A stretch of 7,605 bases of DNA from Desulfobacterales bacterium. Lineage in GTDB: Bacteria; Desulfobacterota; Syntrophobacteria; B119-G9. How positions within the stretch are numbered: position 1 is the first letter of the stretch; the number at the start of each line of letters is the position of its first letter. The DNA lies in the NCBI GenBank assembly GCA_026992215.1, contig JALXAI010000122.1, forward strand, positions 1 to 7,605. Direction: 5' to 3'. The position numbers were made by a program, and so were the translations under genes. Under the pieces are notes generated by a model that did no database searches, was not told the origin of the DNA, and saw nothing but the letters and a program-made list of their open reading frames with translations. Shown one piece after another: positions 1-5,540 of this stretch.

Positions 1-2
1 GC

Positions 3-653
3 CCCGTGGCTGTTATCCAGAGTCTGCTTATGACATTGCGGGCGGCGTTCAAAAAGGATTTGCCCCCCAAAGCCATAGAGCTTCTTGATAGAGCCATAAA
101 CAGATGCCTGGGGATGCTTGACCTGACCAAGGATTTACTTGAATACAGTCGGTTGACTCACCACGCTGTGGCCGACGAGCCCGAGGAAGACATAGATTTG
201 GCAGGGCTGCTGGCGGAAAGGCTGGAGAGTTACGCCGACCAGACCAACCAGAAACAAATTTCGCTTGAGTCTTCCATTGAGCCTTCGTTACCGCCGGTCA
301 GAGGGGTAAAAAAAGAGTTACAGCAAGTGGTAGATAATCTCGTGTCGAATGCCATACGTTACACGCCATCCGGGGGAAGGGTCAGTGTTGTGCTCAAGGG
401 TGATCGGGAGAAGGGGGAACTTGTTTTCATCGTCAGCGATACCGGGATAGGAATCCCCGAAAAAGATATCCCCAACCTGTTCAAGGAATTTTTCAGGTCT
501 TCCAATGCAAAAGAGTTTGTCGCCGTTGGAACCGGTCTTGGTTTAACGATAACGAAAAATATCGTTGACAAGATGGGGGGGAGTATTCACGTGGAAAGTG
601 AGCTTGGAAAAGGTACCACCTTTGAGGTGCGATTGCCCTTCATTAAGGGGTGA
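3..653 (+). CDS. Sensor histidine kinase, C-terminal part (5' end outside window)
   Basis: This is the tail of a two-component sensor kinase that autophosphorylates on a histidine and passes phosphate to a receiver. The reading frame is open from the left edge. The first full codon is a proline, followed by Val-Ala-Val-Ile-Gln, which fits the stretch just after the H-box (His-Glu-Leu-x-x-Pro), so the phosphorylated histidine probably lies a few codons off the edge. Counting from the GTG at position 6, the second dimerisation helix runs over about residues 22-50. The HATPase domain shows an N-box (Asn111 and Asn115), G1 box (DTGIGIP, 145-151), F-box (Phe159-Phe163) and G2 box (GTGLGL, 175-180). 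All catalytic ATP-binding motifs are intact. The GTG is not a real start; it is internal to the kinase. Sensor domains and input signal are unseen. The receiver gene 77 bp downstream is a plausible partner. Confidence 0.93.
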   Translation, partial: PVAVIQSLLMTLRAAFKKDLPPKAIELLDRAINRCLGMLDLTKDLLEYSRLTHHAVADEPEEDIDLAGLLAERLESYADQTNQKQISLESSIEPSLPPVRGVKKELQQVVDNLVSNAIRYTPSGGRVSVVLKGDREKGELVFIVSDTGIGIPEKDIPNLFKEFFRSSNAKEFVAVGTGLGLTITKNIVDKMGGSIHVESELGKGTTFEVRLPFIKG

Positions 654-730
654 GTTTTTCTCATCGGAAAGAGGTTCTCCGCATAAGGGTTTGAGCAGTG
701 GATCACCAAGTTTTGCGAAGGAGGTAGGAA

Positions 731-1111
731 ATGCCAAAAAGAATATTGATAATTGACGATGATAAGGATTTCAGATTTTCGACCAGGATGATACTCGAAA
801 ACGAGGGATTTGAGGTTGAAGAAGCGATAAGTGGAGAAGAGGGGCTTAAAAAGGCGGAGGAATTCAAGCCGGATCTTTTTATTATCGATTTGATGATGGA
901 GACCTGGAGCGCTGGCTTCGACCTGATAAATAAGCTAAGGGACAACGAATCTTTTAAAACCACTCCCATGATAATGCTTTCTTCTGTCGATCTTCAGAGC
1001 CAGTACGATTTCCTGGAGGTAGAAGCAGCCAAGGGGATAAATGTTGTGGAGAAAAAACCATTGGCTCCCGATGCATTGATAAAGTACATAAAGGCTTTGT
1101 TAAAGCTCTGA
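731..1111 (+). CDS. Single-domain response regulator (receiver only)
   Basis: This 126-residue protein is almost entirely a CheY-like receiver domain with no output domain, so it would act by protein contact or as a phosphorelay intermediate. Key residues are present: the acidic pocket Asp9-Asp10-Asp11, phosphoacceptor Asp53, switch Ser84 and conserved Lys109 followed by Pro110. The loop after Asp53 reads Leu-Met-Met-Glu-Thr-Trp-Ser-Ala-Gly-Phe-Asp, longer than the usual Met-Pro-x-Met-Asp-Gly turn; I recall similar extended loops in receivers from sulfate reducers and relatives. The start is secure: AAGGAGGT at 718-725 sits 5 bases before the ATG. The gene follows the kinase by 77 bp with no visible terminator between them, so the two are probably co-transcribed and may be partners. 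Confidence 0.93.
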   Translation: MPKRILIIDDDKDFRFSTRMILENEGFEVEEAISGEEGLKKAEEFKPDLFIIDLMMETWSAGFDLINKLRDNESFKTTPMIMLSSVDLQSQYDFLEVEAAKGINVVEKKPLAPDALIKYIKALLKL

Positions 1112-1439
1112 AATTATCCTTGTGTTCTCCGGTACGTTGAGTTGCGGTACGCATGTATGCTTGGAATCTGGCATTCGTTTCCTTCCTCTGGGCTCTCTGC
1201 CGGAGAAAGCCTTCTATTTTATTCGGTGCAAAATACTGATAGCAGTAATTCTTGCTGCAGGATTCTGTTACTACCGCCGGCCCGATTAAAGAATTACCCT
1301 TAGCCGAGAGATATCTTCGCTTTTTCTATGGCTTATTTCATCTGTCGGTCTTTAGGCATGGACTTTGCTCATCTACCCAGTACCTCAGCGTTGTTTGAAT
1401 TTTCATGTAATAAATCGTACGCCTTTTAATAATGAGAAT
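1112..1439. other. Intergenic region with two long-range inverted repeats
   Basis: This is a 328-bp gap between the two receiver genes. I see no convincing ORF and no strong intrinsic terminator. Two perfect inverted repeats are present: TTCTCCGG at 1125-1132 pairs with CCGGAGAA at 1200-1207, and GTAATTCTT at 1245-1253 pairs with AAGAATTAC at 1289-1297. Loops are 67 and 35 bases. An 8-base palindrome AGATATCT near 1310, followed by a short T run, is too weak to call a terminator. The region presumably contains the promoter of the next gene, but I could not identify one with acceptable spacing. Confidence 0.45.
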
Positions 1440-1811
1440 ATGGCCAGACTTGTTGTTATTGATGATGAGATTGATCTTTGCGAATTGATAAGAAGAATGT
1501 TCCTTGATCAGGGCCATGATGTTGTGTATTTTACAGACGAAGATGAAGCCCTGGCCTGGTTGCGGCAGGAAAATGCAGACCTGCTTATCGTAGATATTCA
1601 GTTGAAGAGAAAAACCGGGATTGATATACTTCGACACGTTCACGATCTTGATTTTCGCCCGAAAGTTATAATCATCACTGCGTATCCTTCCATAAGAACC
1701 GCAAAGGAAGCCGTTTCGCTCGGGGCAAGTGATTACCTGATCAAGCCTGTGGACATTGATGAACTGGAGAGAAAGGTAAACCGTATCCTGGATGAAACCC
1801 GCGTAAACTGA
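1440..1811 (+). CDS. Single-domain response regulator, NtrC-like receiver
   Basis: This 123-residue protein consists of one receiver domain and a few C-terminal residues. It has Asp8-Asp9-Glu10 in the acidic pocket, Asp52 as phosphoacceptor, Thr80 as switch residue, Tyr99 as the aromatic switch position and Lys102-Pro103. The sequence around Thr80 (ITAYPSIRTAKEAVSLGASD) resembles receivers of NtrC-type regulators, yet the protein stops before any AAA+ or DNA-binding domain. I chose the ATG at 1440 because the fold begins right there; an upstream in-frame TTG at 1365 would add 25 residues that do not look like protein. The ribosome binding site is weak (only a GAG a few bases upstream). Long non-coding stretches lie on both sides, so it looks like an orphan regulator. 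An unrelated-looking antisense frame over 1338-1877 is a shadow of this gene. Confidence 0.9.
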   Translation: MARLVVIDDEIDLCELIRRMFLDQGHDVVYFTDEDEALAWLRQENADLLIVDIQLKRKTGIDILRHVHDLDFRPKVIIITAYPSIRTAKEAVSLGASDYLIKPVDIDELERKVNRILDETRVN

Positions 1812-2126
1812 ACCTAGCGTGTTATTTGTTAAAAATTTCTTTAATATGCCCTGAAGAGCGATTTCCCTTGTGCCCATGTTCCTTCACATCGTGATGTCAA
1901 ATTCTGTTTGCAGTGAAATATTATTATTGCACCTTGTGCACATTGTGACGAATAAAAAACCCTTTGCAGGGATAGGAATACATGGAAAATCTCTAATGGT
2001 TTCAGATTATTATCCGCACGAACCTGTTTCGGCTTAATCTTTTTATTTGCATTTTACGCTGATGTGGGGTGAATATTTGGATTAAACCGGCCATAAACAA
2101 TTTCCGTCAGGGCATGTTTTTTGGAA

Positions 2127-2146
2127 ATTCTTGCTTGCTAAAGAAT
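2127..2146. repeat. Inverted repeat, possible activator or repressor site
   Basis: The perfect arms ATTCTT (2127-2132) and AAGAAT (2141-2146) are separated by 8 bases. The centre lies about 100 bases upstream of the expected start of the sigma54 promoter, which is the usual range for an upstream activating sequence bound by sigma54 activators. It also overlaps the -35 of the sigma70-like promoter candidate. A further GCTTGC (2133-2138) pairs with GCAAGC (2175-2180). The function is inferred from position only; arms of 6 bases can occur by chance in AT-rich DNA. Confidence 0.3.
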
Positions 2147-2163
2147 ATCCTATTGTATATATT
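2135..2163 (+). promoter_or_regulatory. Candidate sigma70-type promoter
   Basis: TTGCTA (2135-2140) and TATATT (2158-2163) are separated by exactly 17 bases. The -10 matches the consensus at five of six positions and the -35 at four of six. It would start transcription around 2170, ahead of the sigma54 promoter and in the same direction. It might give basal expression of the 2374-4617 operon. The surrounding DNA is AT-rich, so a chance match is possible. Confidence 0.3.
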
Positions 2164-2211
2164 GCCTAAAAAGTGCAAGCGAACGTGGTGTGATTCAGCG
2201 GGACGAAGTGG

Positions 2212-2227
2212 TGGCATTTATTTTGCT
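2212..2227 (+). promoter_or_regulatory. Sigma54 (RpoN) -24/-12 promoter
   Basis: TGGCATTTATTTTGCT carries the invariant GG of the -24 element and GC of the -12 element at the correct spacing. Compared with the known consensus TGGCAYRNNNNTTGCW it departs only at the R position. Transcription should begin near 2238, giving a leader of about 136 bases before the ATG at 2374. Such promoters are silent without an ATP-hydrolysing activator, so the operon behind it is probably switched by a specific signal. A GAF-domain activator of this class is encoded at the right end of the window, but no direct link is shown. Confidence 0.75.
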
Positions 2228-2243
2228 GTAAGTTAATGAGTGA

Positions 2244-2258
2244 AATATGTCACATATT
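2244..2258. promoter_or_regulatory. 15-base perfect palindrome just after the predicted transcription start
   Basis: AATATGT and ACATATT are perfect 7-base arms around a single central C. The site lies at about +7 to +21 relative to the start predicted from the sigma54 promoter. This is a typical place for a repressor operator, or for a hairpin at the very 5' end of the mRNA. The regulator is unknown. Confidence 0.45.
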
Positions 2259-2287
2259 GACGGCGGACTTTTAGGAAGGGAAGCGAG

Positions 2288-2297
2288 AGCGGCCGCT
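2288..2297. repeat. GC-rich palindrome in the operon leader
   Basis: AGCGGCCGCT is a perfect 10-base palindrome followed by TTT. It could form a small hairpin, or pair with the neighbouring AAGCGAG. It stands out because the surrounding leader is AT- and G-rich. No function is assigned. Confidence 0.3.
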
Positions 2298-2352
2298 TTT
2301 GAATTATTAGGGAAGTAGGGGGATTTTTCTTTCCTGAGACGGGTTTAAGTGG

Positions 2353-2364
2353 CCACAGCTGTGG
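2353..2364. promoter_or_regulatory. 12-base palindrome next to the start codon
   Basis: CCACAGCTGTGG is a perfect palindrome ending 9 bases before the ATG at 2374, and it overlaps a second 8-base palindrome, GTGGCCAC (2349-2356). In RNA it could fold over the ribosome-binding region of the first gene, which otherwise has only a weak Shine-Dalgarno (GGAACAGG). It could equally be a protein-binding site. Either role is inference. Confidence 0.35.
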
Positions 2365-2373
2365 AACAGGCAT

Positions 2374-2811
2374 ATGAATCAGTCGTTTCTGGAGACATAC
2401 ATAAACTATATTCTGTCCAGGGTTGACTACGTGCTGCTGAAGTTTGTGACTTCGGTGTTTGTCAGCCTGGTCGGTATCGTACTTTTTTCCCTGTTTCTCA
2501 CAACCTTTCTTCGCCTGGGAGCCGTGGTGAAAGTACTGCCGGTGGTAATAGCGTTTTTCAGTTGCATGGCGGCGTATTACTTTATTGACAAGACCAGGGA
2601 CAGGGCGAAGAGGAAGGGGTTGCTGTCGATTCTTGCCGGTGTCACGACTTCTATGGTGGCGTTCTGGGTTTTGAATTTTATATTCAGAGAACTGGTGGAC
2701 GCCTGGGTACTGGGGATTTTCGATTTTGTTGTTTTTGTGGCAGTGGGAGCATTCTTTAGTGAAATCGGGGCGAGTGTTGCAATTCGATATTTTAAATTGC
2801 AGAAGCGTTGA
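2374..2811 (+). CDS. Small polytopic inner-membrane protein, unknown function
   Basis: This 145-residue protein has about four hydrophobic segments: roughly 22-46, 51-71, 83-104 and 112-137. A strongly basic loop (DKTRDRAKRKG, 72-82) separates segments 2 and 3 and should face the cytoplasm. There is no signal peptide, cofactor motif or obvious catalytic residue, and I do not recognise the family. It is the first gene behind the sigma54 promoter and lies 99 bp upstream of the TauE-like permease with no terminator between, so the two are probably one operon. A role as accessory subunit of the permease is possible but unproven. An in-frame stop at 2335-2337 limits how far upstream the start could lie; the ATG at 2374 is the best choice although its ribosome site is weak. 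Confidence 0.85.
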   Translation: MNQSFLETYINYILSRVDYVLLKFVTSVFVSLVGIVLFSLFLTTFLRLGAVVKVLPVVIAFFSCMAAYYFIDKTRDRAKRKGLLSILAGVTTSMVAFWVLNFIFRELVDAWVLGIFDFVVFVAVGAFFSEIGASVAIRYFKLQKR

Positions 2812-2824
2812 AAATTAAATACTG

Positions 2825-2884
2825 AAAGGAGGTGAATAGAGGATTTCATTATTACACAGCTCTGATTTTTTATTCTGTAATAAT
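2825..2884 (+). promoter_or_regulatory. Orphan Shine-Dalgarno followed by a hairpin, in the leader of the permease gene
   Basis: AAAGGAGGTGA at 2825-2835 is a full-length match to the 16S rRNA tail, but no ATG, and no GTG or TTG at workable spacing, follows it. Thirteen bases later comes a 9-base perfect inverted repeat, ATTATTACA (2848-2856) with TGTAATAAT (2876-2884), around a 19-base T-rich loop. The real ribosome site of the permease, AAGGAGGGAG, is at 2899-2908. The element may be a ribosome standby site, a translational control hairpin, or the remains of a lost small gene. A GTG at 2832 could encode a 21-residue hydrophobic peptide, but it lies inside the Shine-Dalgarno itself. Confidence 0.4.
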
Positions 2885-2910
2885 ACCAATTATTTAGTAA
2901 GGAGGGAGAA

Positions 2911-4617
2911 ATGAGAAAAACGGTTTCAATTTTTGTTGCAATACTTGTTGCGTTTGCCTTTATCGTTGCCGTGCCCGGAAGCGGCAATGCGGAGGTAAAA
3001 ATTACGGCGACCGATAATTTTAAAGCGGGCTGTACTTTAACGGTGGAAGGCAAGATTGAACCCGGAAAAGACCTGTATGTTGCCATAGCAACGAAAAAGA
3101 TGTTTGCGCCGAAGGATACCAACGGTACTCACGAAAAGAAAGCCTTCAAGAAGGCGGAAAAGAAATTCGGTTTCAAGCCTGACACCGCGATACCTTTCCT
3201 TTATTACATGCTGACTACCAATCCTGATAAGTTCGGAAAGGTTGTTCCCAAGAGATTCGGTGGTCCCTCTTTTTACACGAAAGGTGGCCGGGGACTCTAC
3301 AGCACCACCATGTTCAAGCTGGCCAAGTACGATCAACTGGATGAAGAAGCGAAAAATTCTCTTGGGCCCATCAAGACAAAGGAGCAATGGAAGTTCTTCA
3401 AGTTTGCCCATGAAAAGTCCTTCGGAATCAACACCATTACCAAGGAAGCAACCAAGAAGGGTAAAGTCACCATTTTTGCGCGCAGCGTGCTTGCTGACTA
3501 CAGCAAGTTCCCCAACTACTGGAACAAGGGAACCACGATACAGCTAGATAAAAACACCGGTGCATTTAAAGCGACCTTCAAGACTTTCCGTCATACTCCA
3601 CCGGATACTGCTTTTGACGTCTATGTAAACGGCCAGAAAGTAGGGGACTACACTATTAAGAAGAACGGTTTCTGGTTGAAGCTTGCTTTCAGGTACATGA
3701 ATCCTCTCTGGATTATCATCGGTGCCATCCTTGTTGGAACTTACTTCTCAATGATCGGAGCCGCCGGTGGTATGCTCATGGCAGCCTTCCAGGTCATGGT
3801 AGTTCATACCGCAGGTCCCGTGGGAATCAATGCTGCTAACGTTCTTCGTCCATCCAATATCGCTCTCACGCTATTTTCACCTCTTGGAGCCTTTTACCGA
3901 TACGCGGCGGTGGAGAAGCGTGTCGCCTGGCCTGTCGGTATCTCCTTCGGTGTTGGTATTTTCATAGGTTCAATATGGCTGGGTAAATACGTTACGGCGT
4001 ACCTGCCACTTAAGACATACAAGGAATGGCTGGCTATCCTCGTTGTAATCATGGGTATCAGGACGCTGTACGAGCTTACACCGAGGGTGATGGAGAAGAG
4101 AAAGAATATCAAGGCCATGGTTAAGAAGTTCAACGAAGAGGTTGCAAGGGCCAAGGCCGAAGGGCGATCTGCTCAGATGGGTAGAATCGAACCTGTTAAA
4201 TCCGGTTTAACGGACTACCGTTTCAAGTTCTGGGGTGAGGAATTCAGGATTAACCCGCTTCTGTTCGGTATACTGGGTCTTGCCATCGGTGTTGTTTCAA
4301 GGGCTTTCGGTATCGGTGGCGGGTTCTTGCTCGTTCCCAGTATGACCACGCTGGGAGCTCTTCCCATGTACGTTGCGGTGCCGGTATCTCTGATCGGAAC
4401 CTGTTTCAGCAGTATAGGTTCGTTCATAGGTTACCTGATTGCAGGGTACCTGCCTGACCTGTGGCTGGCCATCGCTATCATTATTGGTGGTTTCGTAGGT
4501 GGTATGCTGGGAAGCCGGGCGCAGAAGCTGTTCAGCGAAATTACGCTGAAGTGGATCCTGGCCTTGACGCTGTTCTTCCTGTTCTTCAGGTTCTTCAAGA
4601 TCGAAATCTGGATCTAA
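2911..4617 (+). CDS. TauE/SafE-family anion permease with secreted N-terminal domain
   Basis: This 568-residue protein has three parts. Residues 1-27 are a clear signal peptide, with cleavage likely after Ala27 (GNA-EV). Residues 28-262 form a lysine- and aromatic-rich domain with beta-like stretches at both ends, expected to lie in the periplasm; I do not recognise its family. From about residue 265 onward come two sets of membrane segments typical of TauE/SafE permeases, each with a glycine-rich motif: IGAAGGMLM (282-290) and FGIGGGFLLVP (466-476). A charged linker of about 60 residues (390-449) joins the halves. Family members move sulfite, sulfoacetate and other small anions; the substrate here is not readable. 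Typical members are about 250-300 residues, so the secreted domain and long linker are additions. The start is secure, with AAGGAGGGAG just upstream, and a strong terminator follows. Confidence 0.88.
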   Translation: MRKTVSIFVAILVAFAFIVAVPGSGNAEVKITATDNFKAGCTLTVEGKIEPGKDLYVAIATKKMFAPKDTNGTHEKKAFKKAEKKFGFKPDTAIPFLYYMLTTNPDKFGKVVPKRFGGPSFYTKGGRGLYSTTMFKLAKYDQLDEEAKNSLGPIKTKEQWKFFKFAHEKSFGINTITKEATKKGKVTIFARSVLADYSKFPNYWNKGTTIQLDKNTGAFKATFKTFRHTPPDTAFDVYVNGQKVGDYTIKKNGFWLKLAFRYMNPLWIIIGAILVGTYFSMIGAAGGMLMAAFQVMVVHTAGPVGINAANVLRPSNIALTLFSPLGAFYRYAAVEKRVAWPVGISFGVGIFIGSIWLGKYVTAYLPLKTYKEWLAILVVIMGIRTLYELTPRVMEKRKNIKAMVKKFNEEVARAKAEGRSAQMGRIEPVKSGLTDYRFKFWGEEFRINPLLFGILGLAIGVVSRAFGIGGGFLLVPSMTTLGALPMYVAVPVSLIGTCFSSIGSFIGYLIAGYLPDLWLAIAIIIGGFVGGMLGSRAQKLFSEITLKWILALTLFFLFFRFFKIEIWI

Positions 4618-4698
4618 GAGCGACTCGAAAATGGGAACTCGCGCCCTTTTGCCTTTATCTGGCGGGTGGAAGGGCACGAGGGATAGCCTTTGATCGAT

Positions 4699-4734
4699 AT
4701 ATTCCCGGGGGGCTTCCCCGGGAATATTTATTTT
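4699..4734 (+). terminator. Rho-independent terminator of the permease operon
   Basis: A perfect 12-bp stem, ATATTCCCGGGG (4699-4710) with CCCCGGGAATAT (4716-4727), closes a 5-base loop GGCTT and is followed by TTATTTT. It lies 81 bases after the permease stop. It separates the permease operon from the next gene and shows that the TTG at 4733 is not a sensible start for that gene. Confidence 0.9.
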
Positions 4735-4771
4735 GGGAAATTATAAGAATTTTGTGGTAAAAGAAGCTACT

Positions 4772-5386
4772 ATGGACGGGTTTCTTGATTATCTCTGGCT
4801 GAAGATACTGTTTGTGATACAGAACATTAAGCTGTTTCTGGACACCCTCTTTTCGCCTCTGAACGTGGTGGGACCGGGATTTGCCATTTTCGTGATTGTT
4901 TGCATCACTTATACCATGGTTCGATTTTTTTCGAGGTACAAAACGAAGCGCCTGGTAAAGCTGGAAAAGGACTTTATCCACTGGTACAACATCAGGCAGG
5001 AAGCCATGAAGTGCGAAGACCGCGAAAAGGGAAAGCTTCTGGCCAAGAATGTTGACCAGGCCACCCTGAACAGGGTTTATTATGACTATTTCTTTGAAAG
5101 ATTCATGGTGAGCCTGATAACTAGGTATCTGCCCATTTTCAGTATGCTCGCTTACGTGAACGAAGCCTACAAACCCGACAATTTGCTCAAAATGGTCGGC
5201 AGGACATACATATACAAGTTCGGAAGGTACCATGGCAAGCCTATAGAGGCGGGCGCCGTGTTTATATTTTTTATATCCTACCTTGTGGTCAGCACCGGAT
5301 GGTTCCTGATAAAATTTATGTATTCAAAGCTGAGGCCGGCGCCTGAGAAATCATCGACTCGGGAAGCGCGGGAAACCGTCCAGTGA
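4772..5386 (+). CDS. Membrane protein, three hydrophobic segments, unknown function
   Basis: This 204-residue protein begins with an amphipathic, hydrophobic stretch (about 4-27). It has membrane segments at roughly 34-53, 111-129 and 161-183, and a polar tail rich in Glu and Arg. Between the first and second segments lies a long charged helical region (about 54-105). One membrane helix, a charged coiled region and two further helices recall the general plan of DUF106/EMC3-type members of the YidC/Oxa1 superfamily, but I see no diagnostic motif and make no such call. The ATG at 4772 is preferred over the TTG at 4733, which falls within the terminator tail; a GTG at 4754 is a less likely alternative. 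The ribosome site is poor (AAAAGAAG). The gene lies beyond the terminator, so it needs its own promoter or read-through; TATAAG at 4741-4746 has no good -35. Confidence 0.82.
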   Translation: MDGFLDYLWLKILFVIQNIKLFLDTLFSPLNVVGPGFAIFVIVCITYTMVRFFSRYKTKRLVKLEKDFIHWYNIRQEAMKCEDREKGKLLAKNVDQATLNRVYYDYFFERFMVSLITRYLPIFSMLAYVNEAYKPDNLLKMVGRTYIYKFGRYHGKPIEAGAVFIFFISYLVVSTGWFLIKFMYSKLRPAPEKSSTREARETVQ

Positions 5387-5459
5387 CAGAAAACGGCAAA
5401 ATCAAACCGGGGCAAGGGATGTCACAGGTTATTGCGTTTATTGGAAATCCCGTCTGCAT

Positions 5460-5523
5460 AATTCCTCCCCCGGTATCCTAAAAGCGAGGTTCTGCTGGCG
5501 CATGTCAAGGCGGGAGGGGAATT
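5460..5523. repeat. Imperfect inverted repeat between convergent genes
   Basis: AATTCCTCCCCCG (5460-5472) and CGGGAGGGGAATT (5511-5523) form 12 of 13 pairs, one of them a G-T wobble and one position mismatched, around a 38-base loop. It sits in the 154-bp gap between two genes transcribed toward each other, where no ordinary intrinsic terminator is visible. It may stabilise or end transcripts from both sides. The long loop and lack of T runs make this tentative. Confidence 0.35.
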
Positions 5524-5540
5524 TCGCCTGTTCACCTCTG

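Larger units (their letters stand above)
1812..2211. other. Upstream part of a 562-bp regulatory intergenic region
   Basis: There is no supportable gene here. A 40-codon frame from the ATG at 2114 runs through the sigma54 promoter and has a badly placed Shine-Dalgarno sequence, so I do not call it. Small symmetric elements are visible: ACATC-GT-GATGT at 1886-1897, TGCAC-CTT-GTGCA around 1930, and a CCCT-GCAA-AGGG stem on the minus strand followed by six T residues near 1955-1970. The last has only four stem pairs, so it is at best a weak terminator for minus-strand transcription. No clear terminator for the upstream receiver gene was found. Confidence 0.4.

Noticed and set aside
1169..1185. 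A TGGCAT sequence resembling a sigma54 -24 element
   Set aside because: There is no TTGC at the required spacing downstream.
1300..1330. A possible terminator with an AGATATCT core and a following T run
   Set aside because: The stem needs a wobble and a bulge and leaves almost no loop, so it is not convincing.
1338..1877. A 179-codon open frame on the minus strand over the second receiver gene
   Set aside because: It lies antisense to a gene with a complete receiver fold, spans non-coding DNA on both sides, and its product shows no domain logic. It is a shadow frame.
1955..1972. A minus-strand hairpin CCCT-GCAA-AGGG followed by six T residues
   Set aside because: Only four base pairs in the stem and no gene on that strand to terminate; it is mentioned only within the intergenic description.
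2114..2236. A 40-codon frame on the plus strand
   Set aside because: It overlaps the -24/-12 promoter, has a ribosome site too close to the ATG, and encodes no recognisable peptide.
2832..2897. A possible 21-residue hydrophobic leader peptide from a GTG
   Set aside because: The GTG is inside the Shine-Dalgarno sequence itself, leaving no workable spacing for initiation.
5255..5459. A minus-strand frame starting at the ATG at 5459 with a strong GGAGGAATT ribosome-like sequence, about 44 codons
   Set aside because: It runs antisense into the end of the 4772-5386 gene and its product has no recognisable features. The purine-rich sequence is explained by one arm of the inverted repeat.
5480..5507. 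A minus-strand TTGACA that could be a -35 element
   Set aside because: The nearest -10-like sequence is more than 20 bases away, and it would drive transcription antisense into the neighbouring gene.
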